DNA from: Mesorhizobium sp.
GTDB taxonomy: Bacteria > Pseudomonadota > Alphaproteobacteria > Rhizobiales > Rhizobiaceae
Assembly: GCA_019635735.1 (NCBI GenBank)
Contig: JAHBYX010000002.1
Coordinates: forward strand, 496,001 to 560,000
Direction: 5' to 3'
Length of the DNA: 64,000 nt
Of the stretch, positions 48,433-58,061 are shown in pieces (position 1 is the first letter of the stretch; each line of letters opens with the position of its first letter). A program made the position numbers and the translations under genes. Below the pieces are notes generated by a model. The model did not search any database. It saw nothing but the letters and a program-made list of their open reading frames with translations, and was not told where the DNA came from.

Positions 48433-49695
48433 ATGAAGCGGCTCATGACCTGGTTCAGTTCTCTGCCCTCGCACTACCGTATCGCGCTCGTCCCGGGCCT
48501 GGTCGCGCTCGTCTGCACCTTCTACATCACCTGGCAGGGCCTGACCTTGCCGGGCATCCATCCGGGCTTCGCCGACAAGGATTTCGCGAACTACTGGACC
48601 GCCGGAAAACTCATCCTCGCGGGCCGCGCGGCCGATCTGTTCGGCCCCCACGCCACATATTTCGCGCATCTGACCAAAGCCTTCGGTCCGGACTTTCCCT
48701 GGCATAACTGGAGCTATCCGCCTCACTATCTGCTGTTTCTGTGGCCTCTTGGCCTGTTCGGCTACAAGACGGCGATGATGCTGTTTCTGGGGGTGACTGG
48801 TGCCTTCTTCATCTGGGCGGCCAGGGCATTCGGTGGACGCGACAACAGTCTGGTCTGGGTTGCGATCATTCCTTTTGTCGCCCACAACCTTTGGGTCGCC
48901 CAGAACGGATTTCTCTTCGCGGGTTGCGCCCTCGCCGCGCTGGCCTTTCGGGACAGTCGGCCCCTCCTCGCTGGGGTTTTTCTGGGTCTGCTCACGATCA
49001 AGCCGCAACTCGGCGTCTTCTTTCCGTTCCTACTCCTTGCCGAACGCCGTTGGCTGGTGATCGCCAGCGCGGCCGCGACGACTTTCGTTCTGGTCGGTCT
49101 GTCGGCTGTGGTCTTTGGCGTCGATGCGTGGCGCGGCTATTTCGCCGAGGTCATCCCCTACCAGACTCTCGTCATGCGGGAATTGCAGGGCACTTTCCTC
49201 GCGATGCTGACCTCGATCTACGGCATGTTGCGCAACTGGGGATTTTCCGCAGACACCGCTTTGGCATTGCATGTCGTGATCGCGATACCTGCAGCGGTCA
49301 TCACCATAGCGGCCTTCTTCCTCGGCCGGTCAGACCGCGACCGTTCGGTGCTGCTGCTCGTGGCGACGTTCGTCGTGACGCCCTATGCGCTCACCTACGA
49401 CCTGGGTCTGCTGACCGGCGCGCTTGCCCTGCTTGCCAACTCCAGGTTCGGCCAGAGCAACCGCACCGGTCTTCTGATAGCGCTCGCAATGCTCTTGCCG
49501 GTCATCATGATGCCGCTTGGCGAGGCGCATGTGACCATCGCACCGCTGCTGATCATGATCATGTTCGTGATGGCTCTGGCGAACACCGGCGCGTGGGAAC
49601 GCCTTCGCGGGAACCAGGCCTCATACGCCGGAACCGGGCAAGGTCACGCGCCGCAGCGTCAGGTTGATCCGGCCGCCGCTTTTGAGCAGCGGTGA
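48433..49695 (+). CDS. Polytopic membrane protein, GT87/DUF2029-like glycosyltransferase
   Basis: 420 aa with about ten membrane helices. The periplasmic acidic motif GFADKDFANYWTAGKLILAG after TM1, and NWSYPPHYLLFLWPLGLFGY, fit the GT87 (polyprenyl-phosphate sugar-dependent) family. NGFLFAGCALAALAF and LLTIKPQLGVFFPFLLLAER are further family segments. Acceptor and sugar unknown. Its 3' end overlaps alkB by 75 nt on the opposite strand. Confidence 0.75.
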   Translation: MKRLMTWFSSLPSHYRIALVPGLVALVCTFYITWQGLTLPGIHPGFADKDFANYWTAGKLILAGRAADLFGPHATYFAHLTKAFGPDFPWHNWSYPPHYLLFLWPLGLFGYKTAMMLFLGVTGAFFIWAARAFGGRDNSLVWVAIIPFVAHNLWVAQNGFLFAGCALAALAFRDSRPLLAGVFLGLLTIKPQLGVFFPFLLLAERRWLVIASAAATTFVLVGLSAVVFGVDAWRGYFAEVIPYQTLVMRELQGTFLAMLTSIYGMLRNWGFSADTALALHVVIAIPAAVITIAAFFLGRSDRDRSVLLLVATFVVTPYALTYDLGLLTGALALLANSRFGQSNRTGLLIALAMLLPVIMMPLGEAHVTIAPLLIMIMFVMALANTGAWERLRGNQASYAGTGQGHAPQRQVDPAAAFEQR

Positions 49696-50247
49696 GGTGC
49701 CGGGATAGATCCGGTCGACGCCGTGAAAGGCCAAACGCGATTCGCCGCCCAGCACCACCACGTCGCCGCTGTTCAGCCGGAAGGACTGCGTCGGATCGTT
49801 GCGCGCCGTGCCGCCGATCCTGAACAGGCACGTATCTCCGAGCGAGACTGACACGACCGGCGCGGAAAGCTCCTGTTCATCGCGGTCCTGGTGCAGGCCC
49901 ATCCGGGCAGTGTCGTCGTAGAAGTTGACCAGGCAGGCCTCGGGCTCGACGCTGGCACCCGACACCTCGCGCCAGATCGTCAGCAGCCGGTGCGGAATCG
50001 GCGGCCACTGCCGGCCTGTCGCGGGATGCGTGGATTGATAGCGATAGCCCCGCTCGCGGTCGGTCACCCAGCCCAGCGCGCCGCAATTCGTCATGCGCAC
50101 GCTCATCGGCTTGCCGGTGCGCGGCATTTCCGGCGTGTAAAGCGGCGCCGCCTGCACCGCCGCCCTGATGTCCTCGACCAGGGCGCGCTGCTCGGGCAGG
50201 TCCAGATAGCCGGGCAGGTGACGGAAGCCGTCGGGAAGCGTCTTCAT
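49621..50247 (-). CDS. alkB: Alpha-ketoglutarate-dependent dioxygenase AlkB
   Basis: 208-aa Fe(II)/2-oxoglutarate demethylase repairing 1-meA and 3-meC in nucleic acids. Iron ligands are H and D in MGLHQDRDEQELSAPVVSVS and H in RLAFHGVDRI; the oxoglutarate Arg pair lies in GGRINLTLRRV. NFYDDTARMGLHQD is the family hallmark. Tail-to-tail overlap with the GT87-like gene. Confidence 0.95.
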   Translation of the reverse strand: MKTLPDGFRHLPGYLDLPEQRALVEDIRAAVQAAPLYTPEMPRTGKPMSVRMTNCGALGWVTDRERGYRYQSTHPATGRQWPPIPHRLLTIWREVSGASVEPEACLVNFYDDTARMGLHQDRDEQELSAPVVSVSLGDTCLFRIGGTARNDPTQSFRLNSGDVVVLGGESRLAFHGVDRIYPGTSPLLKSGGRINLTLRRVTLPGSGV

Positions 50248-50302
50248 CGCATGGGTTCCGTCCGGCCCGGATGTCCCGGCCGGACGGTTCGGTCGGGATC
50301 GT

Positions 50303-50818
50303 TCAGGCGGTTTCGAGGTCGGGGATGCGCAGCACCTGGCCGGGATAGATCTTGTCCGGATGCGTCAGCATCGGGCGGTTCGCCTCGAAGATGACCGTAT
50401 ATTTCGATGCCTTGCCCTTGCCGTAGTGCTTTTCGGAGATTTTCGACAGGTTGTCGCCCTTCTTCACGGTGTAGAACACCGGTTCCTTGGCCGGCGTCGA
50501 GGCCTTCACCAGAGCCGTCATGTCGACGTTCCCGTCGAGCTTCAGCCCCGATTCGGGTGCAACCACCTTGAGTTCGCCCGCCTCGACCTTGGAAATGCCG
50601 AGCGTGTTGCCGACCGCGATGACGGCCTTTTCGAAAACCGACTGGTCCTTGACGACGCCCTTCAGCACGACCTTGTCGCCCTGGACCTCGACATCCACCT
50701 TTTCCGTGCCGAGATTGTAGGAATCGAGCTCCTTCTTGAGCTTGTCGGCCGCCGGCGGCTCGTCATCGCCGATGCCGAGCTTCTTCCCCACCGATTTGAC
50801 GAAATCGAAGATACCCAT
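50303..50818 (-). CDS. BON-LysM protein (Kbp/YgaU-like)
   Basis: 171 aa: N-terminal GIFDFVKSVGKKLGIG, BON domain (VDVEVQGDKVVLKGVVKDQS; AVIAVGNTLGISKVEAGEL) and a C-terminal LysM domain (YTVKKGDNLSKISEKHYGKG; FEANRPMLTHPDKIYPGQVL). E. coli Kbp with the same layout is a cytoplasmic potassium-binding protein. No signal peptide, consistent with that. Confidence 0.85.
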   Translation of the reverse strand: MGIFDFVKSVGKKLGIGDDEPPAADKLKKELDSYNLGTEKVDVEVQGDKVVLKGVVKDQSVFEKAVIAVGNTLGISKVEAGELKVVAPESGLKLDGNVDMTALVKASTPAKEPVFYTVKKGDNLSKISEKHYGKGKASKYTVIFEANRPMLTHPDKIYPGQVLRIPDLETA

Positions 50819-50884
50819 CGGTTCTCAGTCTCCAGATGTTGAACTCCGCCCGACCTTGCCATTGCCTGCGTTGGATTGGAAGGC

Positions 50885-51322
50885 TCACTCGGAACCGACC
50901 CGTCCCCGCATCTTCTTGACATTGGCGCGCCCCGACTTTTCCTTCAGGCGCCGCTCGACCGCGCCCTTCGAAGGTTTTGTCTTCTTGCGCGGCTTGGGTG
51001 GTGGTTCGGCCGCCTTGGCGACGAGGTCGGCGAGGCGCTGACGGGCATCCTCGCGGTTGCGCTCCTGCAGCCTGAAGCGGCTAGCCTCGATGACGATGAC
51101 GCCGTCCTTGGTCGCCCGCTGCCCCGCGATCCGGATCAGCGCGTCCCGGACATGTTCGGGAAGGCCCCTCGCTTTCGTCGCATCGAAGCGCAGCTGCACC
51201 GCCGTCGCGACCTTGTTGACGTTCTGCCCGCCGGGACCCGACGCGCGGATGAATGCCTCCTCGAGCTCGTCGTCATGGACGACGATGCCCGGACGGATGA
51301 CGATGTCCTCGCCGATCGTCAT
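50885..51322 (-). CDS. arfB: Alternative ribosome-rescue factor ArfB
   Basis: 145-aa peptidyl-tRNA hydrolase with the catalytic GGQ in [20 protein letters not shown] and a basic C-terminal tail ([20 protein letters not shown]) that enters the empty mRNA channel. Rescues stalled ribosomes. Overlaps the nitroreductase stop by 4 nt. Confidence 0.95.
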   Translation of the reverse strand: MTIGEDIVIRPGIVVHDDELEEAFIRASGPGGQNVNKVATAVQLRFDATKARGLPEHVRDALIRIAGQRATKDGVIVIEASRFRLQERNREDARQRLADLVAKAAEPPPKPRKKTKPSKGAVERRLKEKSGRANVKKMRGRVGSE

Positions 51323-51984
51323 GGCAGCCAGACCGCGATGTCGGACAGCGGCTTTCGGGTGATGTCAGGCACCGACGCGCCCTGCGCGGGGTAGCCGGCA
51401 ACAAGTAGGATCACTGGCTTCTCGTTGTCCGGCCTGCCGCAGATCTCATTGAGGAAACCCATCGGCGAGGGCGTATGGGTCAGCGATGCCAGGCCTGCAT
51501 TGTGCAGTGCCGCGATCAGCAGGCCGGTGGCGATCCCGACGGACTCGGGCACGTAGTAGTGCTTGATCCGCCTGCCGGCCCTGTCGACGCCGTGGCGTTG
51601 AGCGAAGATGACGATCAGCCAGGGAGCCGTCTCCAGGAATGGCTTGTTCGCATCGGTTCCGAGCGGCCCCAGGGCCTCGAGCCATTCGGAAGACGCGCGT
51701 CCCGCATAGAATTCGCGCTCCTCCTGCTCGGCTGCGGCACGGATGCGCGTCTTGACCTCCGGGTTGGAGATGCAGACGAAAGTCCACGGCTGCTGGTTGG
51801 CGCCCGAGGGCGCCGTTCCCGCGGCCCCGATGCAAGCTTCGATGATCTCCCGAGGCACCGGACGGTCCGAGAAGTCGCGGACGGTCCTCCGGCGCGCCAT
51901 CCGTGCCTGGAAAGAGACGGCGCGTACGACCATGTCGCCGGGCGGCAGTTCCTCGAAATCGAGCGGGCGCATCGGAGCTTGCAT
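51319..51984 (-). CDS. Nitroreductase family flavoprotein
   Basis: 221-aa FMN-dependent nitroreductase-like enzyme. [20 protein letters not shown] and [17 protein letters not shown] bind [23 protein letters not shown] and [20 protein letters not shown] follow. The overall layout is near the BluB/iodotyrosine deiodinase branch. Substrate unknown. The start [10 protein letters not shown] at 51984 is used. Confidence 0.85.
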   Translation of the reverse strand: MQAPMRPLDFEELPPGDMVVRAVSFQARMARRRTVRDFSDRPVPREIIEACIGAAGTAPSGANQQPWTFVCISNPEVKTRIRAAAEQEEREFYAGRASSEWLEALGPLGTDANKPFLETAPWLIVIFAQRHGVDRAGRRIKHYYVPESVGIATGLLIAALHNAGLASLTHTPSPMGFLNEICGRPDNEKPVILLVAGYPAQGASVPDITRKPLSDIAVWLP

Positions 51985-52010
51985 GCCGCTATCGTGAGGC
52001 GATGCGCCGC

Positions 52011-52040
52011 AAAAGAAAAGGCCCGGCGCGAGGCCGGGCC
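52011..52040 (-). terminator. Rho-independent terminator of pckA
   Basis: Perfect 8-bp stem GGCCCGGC (52020-52027) / GCCGGGCC (52033-52040) with a 5-nt loop. On the minus strand the stem is followed by CTTTTCTTTT. It starts 24 bp after the pckA stop. Confidence 0.85.
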
Positions 52041-52063
52041 GATTTCTCGCAAGGAGGATCGGA

Positions 52064-53680
52064 TTACTCCGCCGCTTCCTGCACCCGCGGGGCGGCGCCC
52101 CGGACGGCGTGATCGACATGGCTCTCGAACTTGCCGAAATTGTCGATGAACATGCTGACCAGCTTCCTTGCCTGGCGGTCGTAGGCGGCCATGTCGGCCC
52201 AGGTCGAACGCGGATCGAGGATCGATCCGTCGACGCCGGGCACCTCGACCGGCACCTCGAAGCCGAAATGGGCATCGGTGCGGAACAGGGCATTCTTCAG
52301 CGAGCCGTCGAGAGCCGCGGACAGGAGTGCCCGGGTCGCCCGGATCGGCATCCGCCGGCCGACCCCGTAGGCGCCGCCGGTCCAGCCGGTGTTGACCAAC
52401 CAGCAGTCGACCTCGTGTTCGGCGATCAGCTCGCGCAGCAGATTGCCGTATTCGGACGGATGCCGCGGCATGAAGGGCGCGCCGAAGCAGGTCGAGAAGG
52501 TGGCCTCGGGTTCGGTGACGCCGCGCTCGGTGCCGGCGACCTTCGCCGTATAGCCGGAGAGGAAGTGGTACATCGCCTGAGCCGGCGTGAGCCTGGCGAT
52601 CGGCGGCATCACGCCGAAGGCGTCCGCCGTCAGCATGATGATGTTCCTCGGGTGGCCGGCCCGCCCGGTGTCGCTCGCGTTCGGGATGAAGTGGAGCGGG
52701 TAGGCGCAGCGCGTGTTCTCGGTCAGCGAGCCGTCATCGAAATCCGGCAGGCGCCGCTCGTCGAGCACGACGTTTTCGAGCACCGTGCCGAACCGGCGCG
52801 TGGTCGCGAAGATCTCCGGCTCGGCCTCGGCCGAGAGGCGGATCGTCTTGGCGTAGCAGCCGCCTTCGAAGTTGAAGATGCCGTCCTCGCCCCAGCCGTG
52901 CTCGTCGTCGCCGATCAGCGTCCGGCTCGGGTCGGCCGACAGCGTCGTCTTGCCGGTTCCCGACAGGCCGAAGAAGACCGCCGCGTCGCCTTGCGGGCCG
53001 ACATTGGCCGAGCAGTGCATCGGCATCACGCTGCGTTCGGGCAGGAGGTAGTTGAGCACGGTGAAGACGGATTTCTTCATCTCGCCGGCATAGGCGGAGC
53101 CGCCGATCAGCACGATCATGCGGGTCAGGTCGACGGCGATGACGGTTTCCGTGCGCGTGCCGTGGCGGGCCGGATCGGCGCGGAAGGACGGCACGTCGAT
53201 GATCGTCATCTTCGGCACGAAGGTCGCGAGCCTGGCGCGATCGGGACGGATCAGGAGGTTGCGGATGAACAGCGAGTGCCAGGCGTATTCGGTGATCACG
53301 CGGACCGGCAGAACGTTGGCTGGGTCAGCGCCGCCTTCGAGGTCCTGCACGTAGACATTCTTGCCCTTCAGGAAGGTCTTGAAGTCGTCGAACAGCGTGT
53401 CGAATTGCTCGGGCGAGATCGCCTTGTTGTTGTCCCACCAGATCTTGCCTTCGGTGTTCGCGTCGCGAACGACGAACTTGTCCTTCGGCGAGCGGCCGGT
53501 GTGCTGGCCGGTATAGGCGACGAGCGCGCCTTCGGCGGTCAGGTTCGCTTCGCCCAGGCGAATCGCCTCCTCGCAGAGCTCGGCGGCGCCGAGATTGTAA
53601 CGGACCTCGCCGAGGTCCTCCAATCCGATCGTTTCGATTCCCTGATCCGGATTGAAGACGCCGGCCACTTTCGTGGGCAT
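52064..53680 (-). CDS. pckA: Phosphoenolpyruvate carboxykinase (ATP)
   Basis: 538-aa ATP-dependent PEPCK, first step of gluconeogenesis from oxaloacetate. Kinase loop [20 protein letters not shown], metal region [20 protein letters not shown], substrate segment [17 protein letters not shown] and the [17 protein letters not shown] region. It diverges from chvI, the arrangement seen in rhizobia, where ChvI and PckR influence it. Confidence 0.95.
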   Translation of the reverse strand: MPTKVAGVFNPDQGIETIGLEDLGEVRYNLGAAELCEEAIRLGEANLTAEGALVAYTGQHTGRSPKDKFVVRDANTEGKIWWDNNKAISPEQFDTLFDDFKTFLKGKNVYVQDLEGGADPANVLPVRVITEYAWHSLFIRNLLIRPDRARLATFVPKMTIIDVPSFRADPARHGTRTETVIAVDLTRMIVLIGGSAYAGEMKKSVFTVLNYLLPERSVMPMHCSANVGPQGDAAVFFGLSGTGKTTLSADPSRTLIGDDEHGWGEDGIFNFEGGCYAKTIRLSAEAEPEIFATTRRFGTVLENVVLDERRLPDFDDGSLTENTRCAYPLHFIPNASDTGRAGHPRNIIMLTADAFGVMPPIARLTPAQAMYHFLSGYTAKVAGTERGVTEPEATFSTCFGAPFMPRHPSEYGNLLRELIAEHEVDCWLVNTGWTGGAYGVGRRMPIRATRALLSAALDGSLKNALFRTDAHFGFEVPVEVPGVDGSILDPRSTWADMAAYDRQARKLVSMFIDNFGKFESHVDHAVRGAAPRVQEAAE

Positions 53681-53813
53681 ACCTGCACTCCCTGAAATAT
53701 CGATTAGGTCCGATACGGCGCAAAATGTCAGGCGCTCGAGGGCGGTTCACCGCAATACCGCCTCGCAGGAATCGGTCAGAAACAGAAAAGACAAACGATA
53801 TCAAATCATTAAT

Positions 53814-53845
53814 CGATTTAAAGATTTTGAGGATTTTCTAAATCG
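53814..53845. promoter_or_regulatory. AT-rich inverted repeat in the pckA-chvI divergent region
   Basis: Arms CGATTTA (53814-53820) and TAAATCG (53839-53845), 18 nt apart, in the only strongly AT-rich part of the 375-bp gap between pckA and chvI. Probable promoter/operator zone for pckA and perhaps chvI. The binding protein is not identified. The rest of the gap holds no recognisable gene. Confidence 0.4.
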
Positions 53846-54055
53846 TTTATATTGGACTAACATGTCGATCTTCCACATCCCTCGCGCGGCCGTCGGATGC
53901 TAAGCAGCCATCAGCCGGTCGCTTCCGGACGGGAGATATGGGCGGGTCGGTCTGTCGCGGGCCGGCGATCCGTGCCACATTTTGTACCCAGTTTGTCCGC
54001 CACAAGCCCTTCCAATAAAGAGAAGGGACATCCGCACATGAGGGAGCCGTTCGAT

Positions 54056-54757
54056 ATGGCAACAATCGCGCTTGTCGATGACGACAGAAACATCCTGACG
54101 TCGGTCTCGATCGCGCTGGAATCCGAGGGCTATCGGGTCGAAACCTATACCGACGGCGCATCCGCGCTGGAGGGGCTGACCGCACGACCGCCGAACCTCG
54201 CGATCCTCGACATCAAGATGCCCCGCATGGACGGCATGGAGCTTTTGCGCCGGCTCCGGCAGAAGACCGACCTTCCCGTCATCTTCCTGACCTCCAAGGA
54301 CGACGAGATCGACGAGCTGTTCGGTCTCAAGATGGGCGCCGACGATTTCATCCGCAAACCCTTCTCGCAGCGCCTGCTCGTCGAGCGGGTCAAGGCGGTG
54401 TTGCGCCGCGGCGCGGCCAAGGATGCGGCCGTGAAGACGCCGAACCAGCAGGCTCGCTCTCTCGAGCGTGGCCAGCTGGTGATGGACCAGGAACGCCACA
54501 CCTGCACCTGGAAGGGCGAACCGGTCACGCTGACGGTCACCGAGTTCCTGATCCTCCATTCGCTTGCCCAGCGGCCCGGCGTTGTGAAGAGCCGTGACGC
54601 GCTGATGGATTCGGCCTATGATGAGCAAGTTTATGTCGACGACCGGACCATCGACAGCCACATCAAGCGCTTGCGCAAGAAGTTCAAGGCTGTCGACGAC
54701 GACTTCGACATGATCGAAACGCTCTACGGCGTCGGCTACCGGTTCCGCGAGGCGTGA
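54056..54757 (+). CDS. chvI: Two-component response regulator ChvI
   Basis: 233-aa OmpR-type regulator. Receiver acid cluster [11 protein letters not shown], phospho-acceptor Asp in [17 protein letters not shown], Lys in [13 protein letters not shown], then a winged-helix DNA-binding domain ([37 protein letters not shown]). The start at 54056 makes the phospho-acceptor Asp52, as in S. meliloti ChvI; ATG 54038 would add six residues and is equally well supplied with a Shine-Dalgarno. Controls envelope, acid and exopolysaccharide responses. Confidence 0.9.
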   Translation: MATIALVDDDRNILTSVSIALESEGYRVETYTDGASALEGLTARPPNLAILDIKMPRMDGMELLRRLRQKTDLPVIFLTSKDDEIDELFGLKMGADDFIRKPFSQRLLVERVKAVLRRGAAKDAAVKTPNQQARSLERGQLVMDQERHTCTWKGEPVTLTVTEFLILHSLAQRPGVVKSRDALMDSAYDEQVYVDDRTIDSHIKRLRKKFKAVDDDFDMIETLYGVGYRFREA

Positions 54758-54828
54758 CCGGGCGAGACCGGACAAGTGTCCGGCATAGAGGCCGCCGTAA
54801 CATGGGTCGCGGGACCGCAACGGGCTGA

Positions 54829-56607
54829 ATGACGGCGGAAACGGAAATCGGCAGGGTCACCCCGGCGAGAAGCTCGGCGAGGGGCAGGTCGCGGCTCCTC
54901 ACGCGGGCCGCGACGTCGTTGCGCCGATTCCTCGGCCACTATGTCTTTTCGAGCCTCACCCGCCGCATCCTCGTCCTCAATCTCGCCGGCCTCGGCGTTC
55001 TCGTCTCCGGCATCCTCTACATGAACCAGTTTCGCGAGGGGCTGATCGAGGCGCGCGTCGAGAGCCTGATGACGCAGGGCGAGATCATCGCCGCCGCGAT
55101 CGCCGCCTCGGCGACCGTCGATACGGACGCGATCACCATCGATCCGGAAAAGTTGCTTGAGCTTCAGGCCGGCGAGAGTGCCAATCCGACGAGCGACCAG
55201 CTGGACAGCCTCGACTTCCCGATCAATCCGGAACTCGTGGCGCCGGTTCTGCGCCGCCTTATCTCGCCGACGCGCACGCGTGCGCGGATTTTCGACCGCG
55301 ATGCAAATCTCCTGCTCGATTCCAAGCACATCTATTCGCGCGGCCAGATCCTTCGCTACCAGCTGCCGCCGGTGGATCAGGAGGAGCCGAGCCTCATGGA
55401 GCGGATCGGCAAGTTCGCCGGCGATCTGTTCCGCCGCACCGATCTGCCCGTCTACCGCGAGCAGCCCGGCGGCAGCGGCGCGATCTACCCCGAGGTGATC
55501 AAGGCGCTCACCGGCAACCGGGCGACCGTGGTGCGGGTCAACGAACAGGGCGAGCAGATGGTGTCCGTCGCCGTGCCGGTGCAGCGCTTCCGTGCCGTGC
55601 TCGGCGTGCTGATGCTGTCCACCGAAGGCGGCGACATCGACAACATCATCGCGGCCGAGCGCCAGGCCATCCTGCGGGTGTTCGGCGTCGCCGCGCTCGT
55701 GATGGCGCTTCTGTCGCTGCTCACTGCTTCGACCATCGCCAATCCGCTGCGCCGCCTGGCGGCCGCGGCCGTGCGCGTGCGCCGGGGCGGCAAGAGCCGC
55801 GAGGAGATCCCGGACTTCTCGGACCGCGAGGACGAGATCGGCAATCTCTCGACGGCGCTTCGCGACATGACCAACGCGCTCTATGCCCGCATCGAGGCGA
55901 TCGAGAGCTTTGCCGCCGACGTCAGCCATGAACTGAAGAATCCGCTGACCTCGCTGCGCAGCGCCGTGGAGACACTACCGATCGCGCGCAACGACGACTC
56001 GCGCAGGCGCCTGATGGACGTGATCCAGCACGACGTGCGGCGTCTGGACAGGTTGATCACCGACATTTCCGACGCGTCGCGCCTCGATGCCGAGCTCGCC
56101 CGCCAGGACGCGACGAAGGTAGACCTCAAGTCTCTGGTCTCCGATCTCGTCAACTTCTCGCGCGAGGGCGGCAAGCTCAAGAAGGCGGTCGATATCGAGC
56201 TCAAGGTCGGCAAGCTGCCGCAGGGCGTGAAGGGCTGGACCGTCCTCGGGCACGATCTGAGGCTTGGACAGGTCCTCACCAATCTCATCGAGAATGCCCG
56301 CTCCTTCGTCCCGGACGAGGGCGGCCGCATCGTCGTTTCCATGACGCGGTCTGGACGCCGCATCGTCGTCTCGGTGGACGACAACGGCCCCGGCATCCGC
56401 GCCGAGAACATCGACCGCATCTTCGAGCGCTTCTACACCGATCGCCCCGGCAGCGAATCCTTCGGCCAGAATTCGGGTCTCGGCCTGTCGATCAGCCGCC
56501 AGATCGTCGAGGCGCACGGCGGCACGCTGACTGCGGAGAACATCCCGGGCCTCAAGCCTGGCGACATACGCGGCGCGCGCTTCGTCATCTCCCTGCCGGC
56601 CGAATGA
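54829..56607 (+). CDS. chvG: Two-component sensor histidine kinase ChvG
   Basis: 592-aa membrane kinase (ExoS). TM1 around RILVLNLAGLGVLVSGILYM, a periplasmic sensor domain, TM2 around VFGVAALVMALLSLLTASTI, HAMP, H-box SFAADVSHELKNPLTSLRSA, N-box LTNLIENARSF, G1 VDDNGPGIRAENIDRIFERF and G2 SGLGLSISRQIV. It phosphorylates ChvI; in rhizobia its activity is restrained by periplasmic ExoR, not seen here. Overlaps hprK by 4 nt. Confidence 0.95.
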   Translation: MTAETEIGRVTPARSSARGRSRLLTRAATSLRRFLGHYVFSSLTRRILVLNLAGLGVLVSGILYMNQFREGLIEARVESLMTQGEIIAAAIAASATVDTDAITIDPEKLLELQAGESANPTSDQLDSLDFPINPELVAPVLRRLISPTRTRARIFDRDANLLLDSKHIYSRGQILRYQLPPVDQEEPSLMERIGKFAGDLFRRTDLPVYREQPGGSGAIYPEVIKALTGNRATVVRVNEQGEQMVSVAVPVQRFRAVLGVLMLSTEGGDIDNIIAAERQAILRVFGVAALVMALLSLLTASTIANPLRRLAAAAVRVRRGGKSREEIPDFSDREDEIGNLSTALRDMTNALYARIEAIESFAADVSHELKNPLTSLRSAVETLPIARNDDSRRRLMDVIQHDVRRLDRLITDISDASRLDAELARQDATKVDLKSLVSDLVNFSREGGKLKKAVDIELKVGKLPQGVKGWTVLGHDLRLGQVLTNLIENARSFVPDEGGRIVVSMTRSGRRIVVSVDDNGPGIRAENIDRIFERFYTDRPGSESFGQNSGLGLSISRQIVEAHGGTLTAENIPGLKPGDIRGARFVISLPAE

Positions 56608-57092
56608 TCCGCTCCGCCCGCGAAGGCATGCCCGGCGATGCCGTCAACCTCCACGCATCGGCGGTCGTGCTGGACGATGGCGCGGTGTTGATCAGGGGCC
56701 CCGCCGGAGCCGGCAAGACACATCTCGCCCTCGCTCTGATTGACATGTGGCGCGGGCAAGGCGGCTTTGCGCGGCTTCTCGCCGACGACCAGGTCTTCGT
56801 CATGCGAAGGGACGGCCGGCTCGTGGCGCACACGCCGCGCACGATCGCCGGCCTGGCGGAAATCCGCGGAGTCGGCATCGTCGAATTGCCGTACGAGCCG
56901 GCGGCGACAGTGGATCTCGTCGTTGATCTCGTTGATCGGGACGCGCCGCCGGCAGCGCTGTCCAGGGTGCGTATAGAGTCGGTCGATCTGCCCTTGCTGA
57001 CGCTTCGCAGCCGCGACGCCGATGCATCTCTCGTAGCGATTTCCGCAGCGGTAGCGGCAATCCGCGCCGCCTCACGCCCGGAAAACGCTTGA
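56604..57092 (+). CDS. hprK: HPr kinase/phosphatase, short alphaproteobacterial form
   Basis: 162 aa. Only the C-terminal kinase domain of the family is present: P-loop LIRGPAGAGKTHLALALIDM and the LLADDQVFVMRRDGRLVAHT region, then GLAEIRGVGIVELPY. Gram-positive HprK is about 310 aa with an N-terminal domain that is absent here. It should phosphorylate a Ser on HPr. ATGA-coupled to chvG, linking the PTS to ChvG/ChvI. The 139-bp gap downstream holds a GGCTTGCCAAGCGG motif and no gene. Confidence 0.9.
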   Translation: MIRSAREGMPGDAVNLHASAVVLDDGAVLIRGPAGAGKTHLALALIDMWRGQGGFARLLADDQVFVMRRDGRLVAHTPRTIAGLAEIRGVGIVELPYEPAATVDLVVDLVDRDAPPAALSRVRIESVDLPLLTLRSRDADASLVAISAAVAAIRAASRPENA

Positions 57093-57231
57093 AATATGGT
57101 TGTCCCGGATAACGATTTGGGCTTGCCAAGCGGGGACGGGCGGACAACATAGCCAACTCCGCCGGCCGGCAGGTCCGGATCGCGTTCATCAGAGCATGCA
57201 CCGAGAGCGGTGTATCGGGAGTCTGCACAGT

Positions 57232-57633
57232 ATGATCGGTCTCGTGCTCGTTACGCACGGTCGTTTGGCTGAAGAGTTCCGCAATGCAGTGGAACATGTC
57301 GTCGGACCCCAGAAGAATCTCGAGACGGTCTGCATCGGACCCGACGACGACATGGAGCAGCGCCGGCTGGATATCGTCGCCGCCGTTCGCCGGGCCGACA
57401 GCGGAACCGGCGTCATCATGCTGACCGACATGTTCGGCGGCACACCGTCGAATCTCGCGATCTCGGTGATGAATCCGGGTCGGGTCGAAGTCATCGCCGG
57501 GATGAACCTGCCGATGCTGATCAAGCTGTCCAGCGTCCGCGGCGGCGACAACATGCAAAAGGCGGTCGAGGAAGCTCAGGCAGCCGGCCGCAAATACATC
57601 AATGTCGCCAGTCAGGTGCTCACCGGCAAATGA
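57232..57633 (+). CDS. manX: PTS mannose-type EIIA protein
   Basis: 133-aa EIIA of the mannose family. Phospho-acceptor His9 in LVLVTHGRLAEEF, then VIMLTDMFGGTPSNLAISVM and the EVIAGMNLPMLIKL segment. No EIIB/EIIC sugar permease is nearby, so it is a regulatory PTS output protein. Overlaps ptsH by 4 nt. Confidence 0.9.
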   Translation: MIGLVLVTHGRLAEEFRNAVEHVVGPQKNLETVCIGPDDDMEQRRLDIVAAVRRADSGTGVIMLTDMFGGTPSNLAISVMNPGRVEVIAGMNLPMLIKLSSVRGGDNMQKAVEEAQAAGRKYINVASQVLTGK

Positions 57634-57917
57634 ACGTCGCTGTCGACCGGATCACCCGCGAACTGCCGATCGTGAACCAGCGGGGATTGCACGCCCGTGC
57701 CTCGGCAAAGTTCGTGCAGACGGTGAACCGCTTCAACGCCACCGTGACCGTCGAGAAGGACGGGGTCTCGGTCGGCGGCAACTCGATCATGGGCCTGATG
57801 ATGCTGGCGGCGAGCCCCGGATGCTGCATCCGTGTCTCCGCGACCGGCGCCGAGGCCGGCGAAGTGATCGCCGCGCTCGAAGCTCTTATCGCCGACCGGT
57901 TCGGCGAGGAGATCTGA
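57630..57917 (+). CDS. ptsH: HPr phosphocarrier protein
   Basis: 95-aa HPr. Catalytic His21 in NQRGLHARASAKFVQTVNRF, and Ser52 in VGGNSIMGLMMLAASPG as the predicted HprK site. Receives phosphate from an EI (ptsP or ptsI) not in this window and passes it to EIIA-Man. Confidence 0.95.
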   Translation: MNVAVDRITRELPIVNQRGLHARASAKFVQTVNRFNATVTVEKDGVSVGGNSIMGLMMLAASPGCCIRVSATGAEAGEVIAALEALIADRFGEEI

Positions 57918-57941
57918 CGGATCTCGACGTCACATGCAGGG

Positions 57942-57957
57942 ATAAAGATTTCTTTAT
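57942..57957. promoter_or_regulatory. Palindromic operator upstream of ahcY, SahR-like
   Basis: ATAAAGATTTCTTTAT: 7-bp arms ATAAAGA / TCTTTAT around TT, 105 bp before the ahcY start in the 144-bp gap after ptsH. ArsR-family SahR regulates ahcY and methionine-cycle genes through AT-rich palindromes in many Proteobacteria; assignment to SahR is from memory and inference. The leader between it and the start codon is GC-rich and could fold, but fits no riboswitch I recognise. Confidence 0.55.
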
Positions 57958-58061
57958 ATCCCATTGAGGTCGGAGCGGGCGTCTGCTAGGGAAGCCCCCA
58001 AAATGGGCCGCCCCGTAGCCAGCCGGGCGCCGGGTCCGAGCCTTCAGACACGGAGCAGACC

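Noticed and set aside
57958..58061. ahcY leader considered as an SAH or SAM riboswitch
   Set aside because: GC-rich and foldable, but it lacks the conserved cores of the SAH, SAM-II or SAM/SAH classes as I know them.
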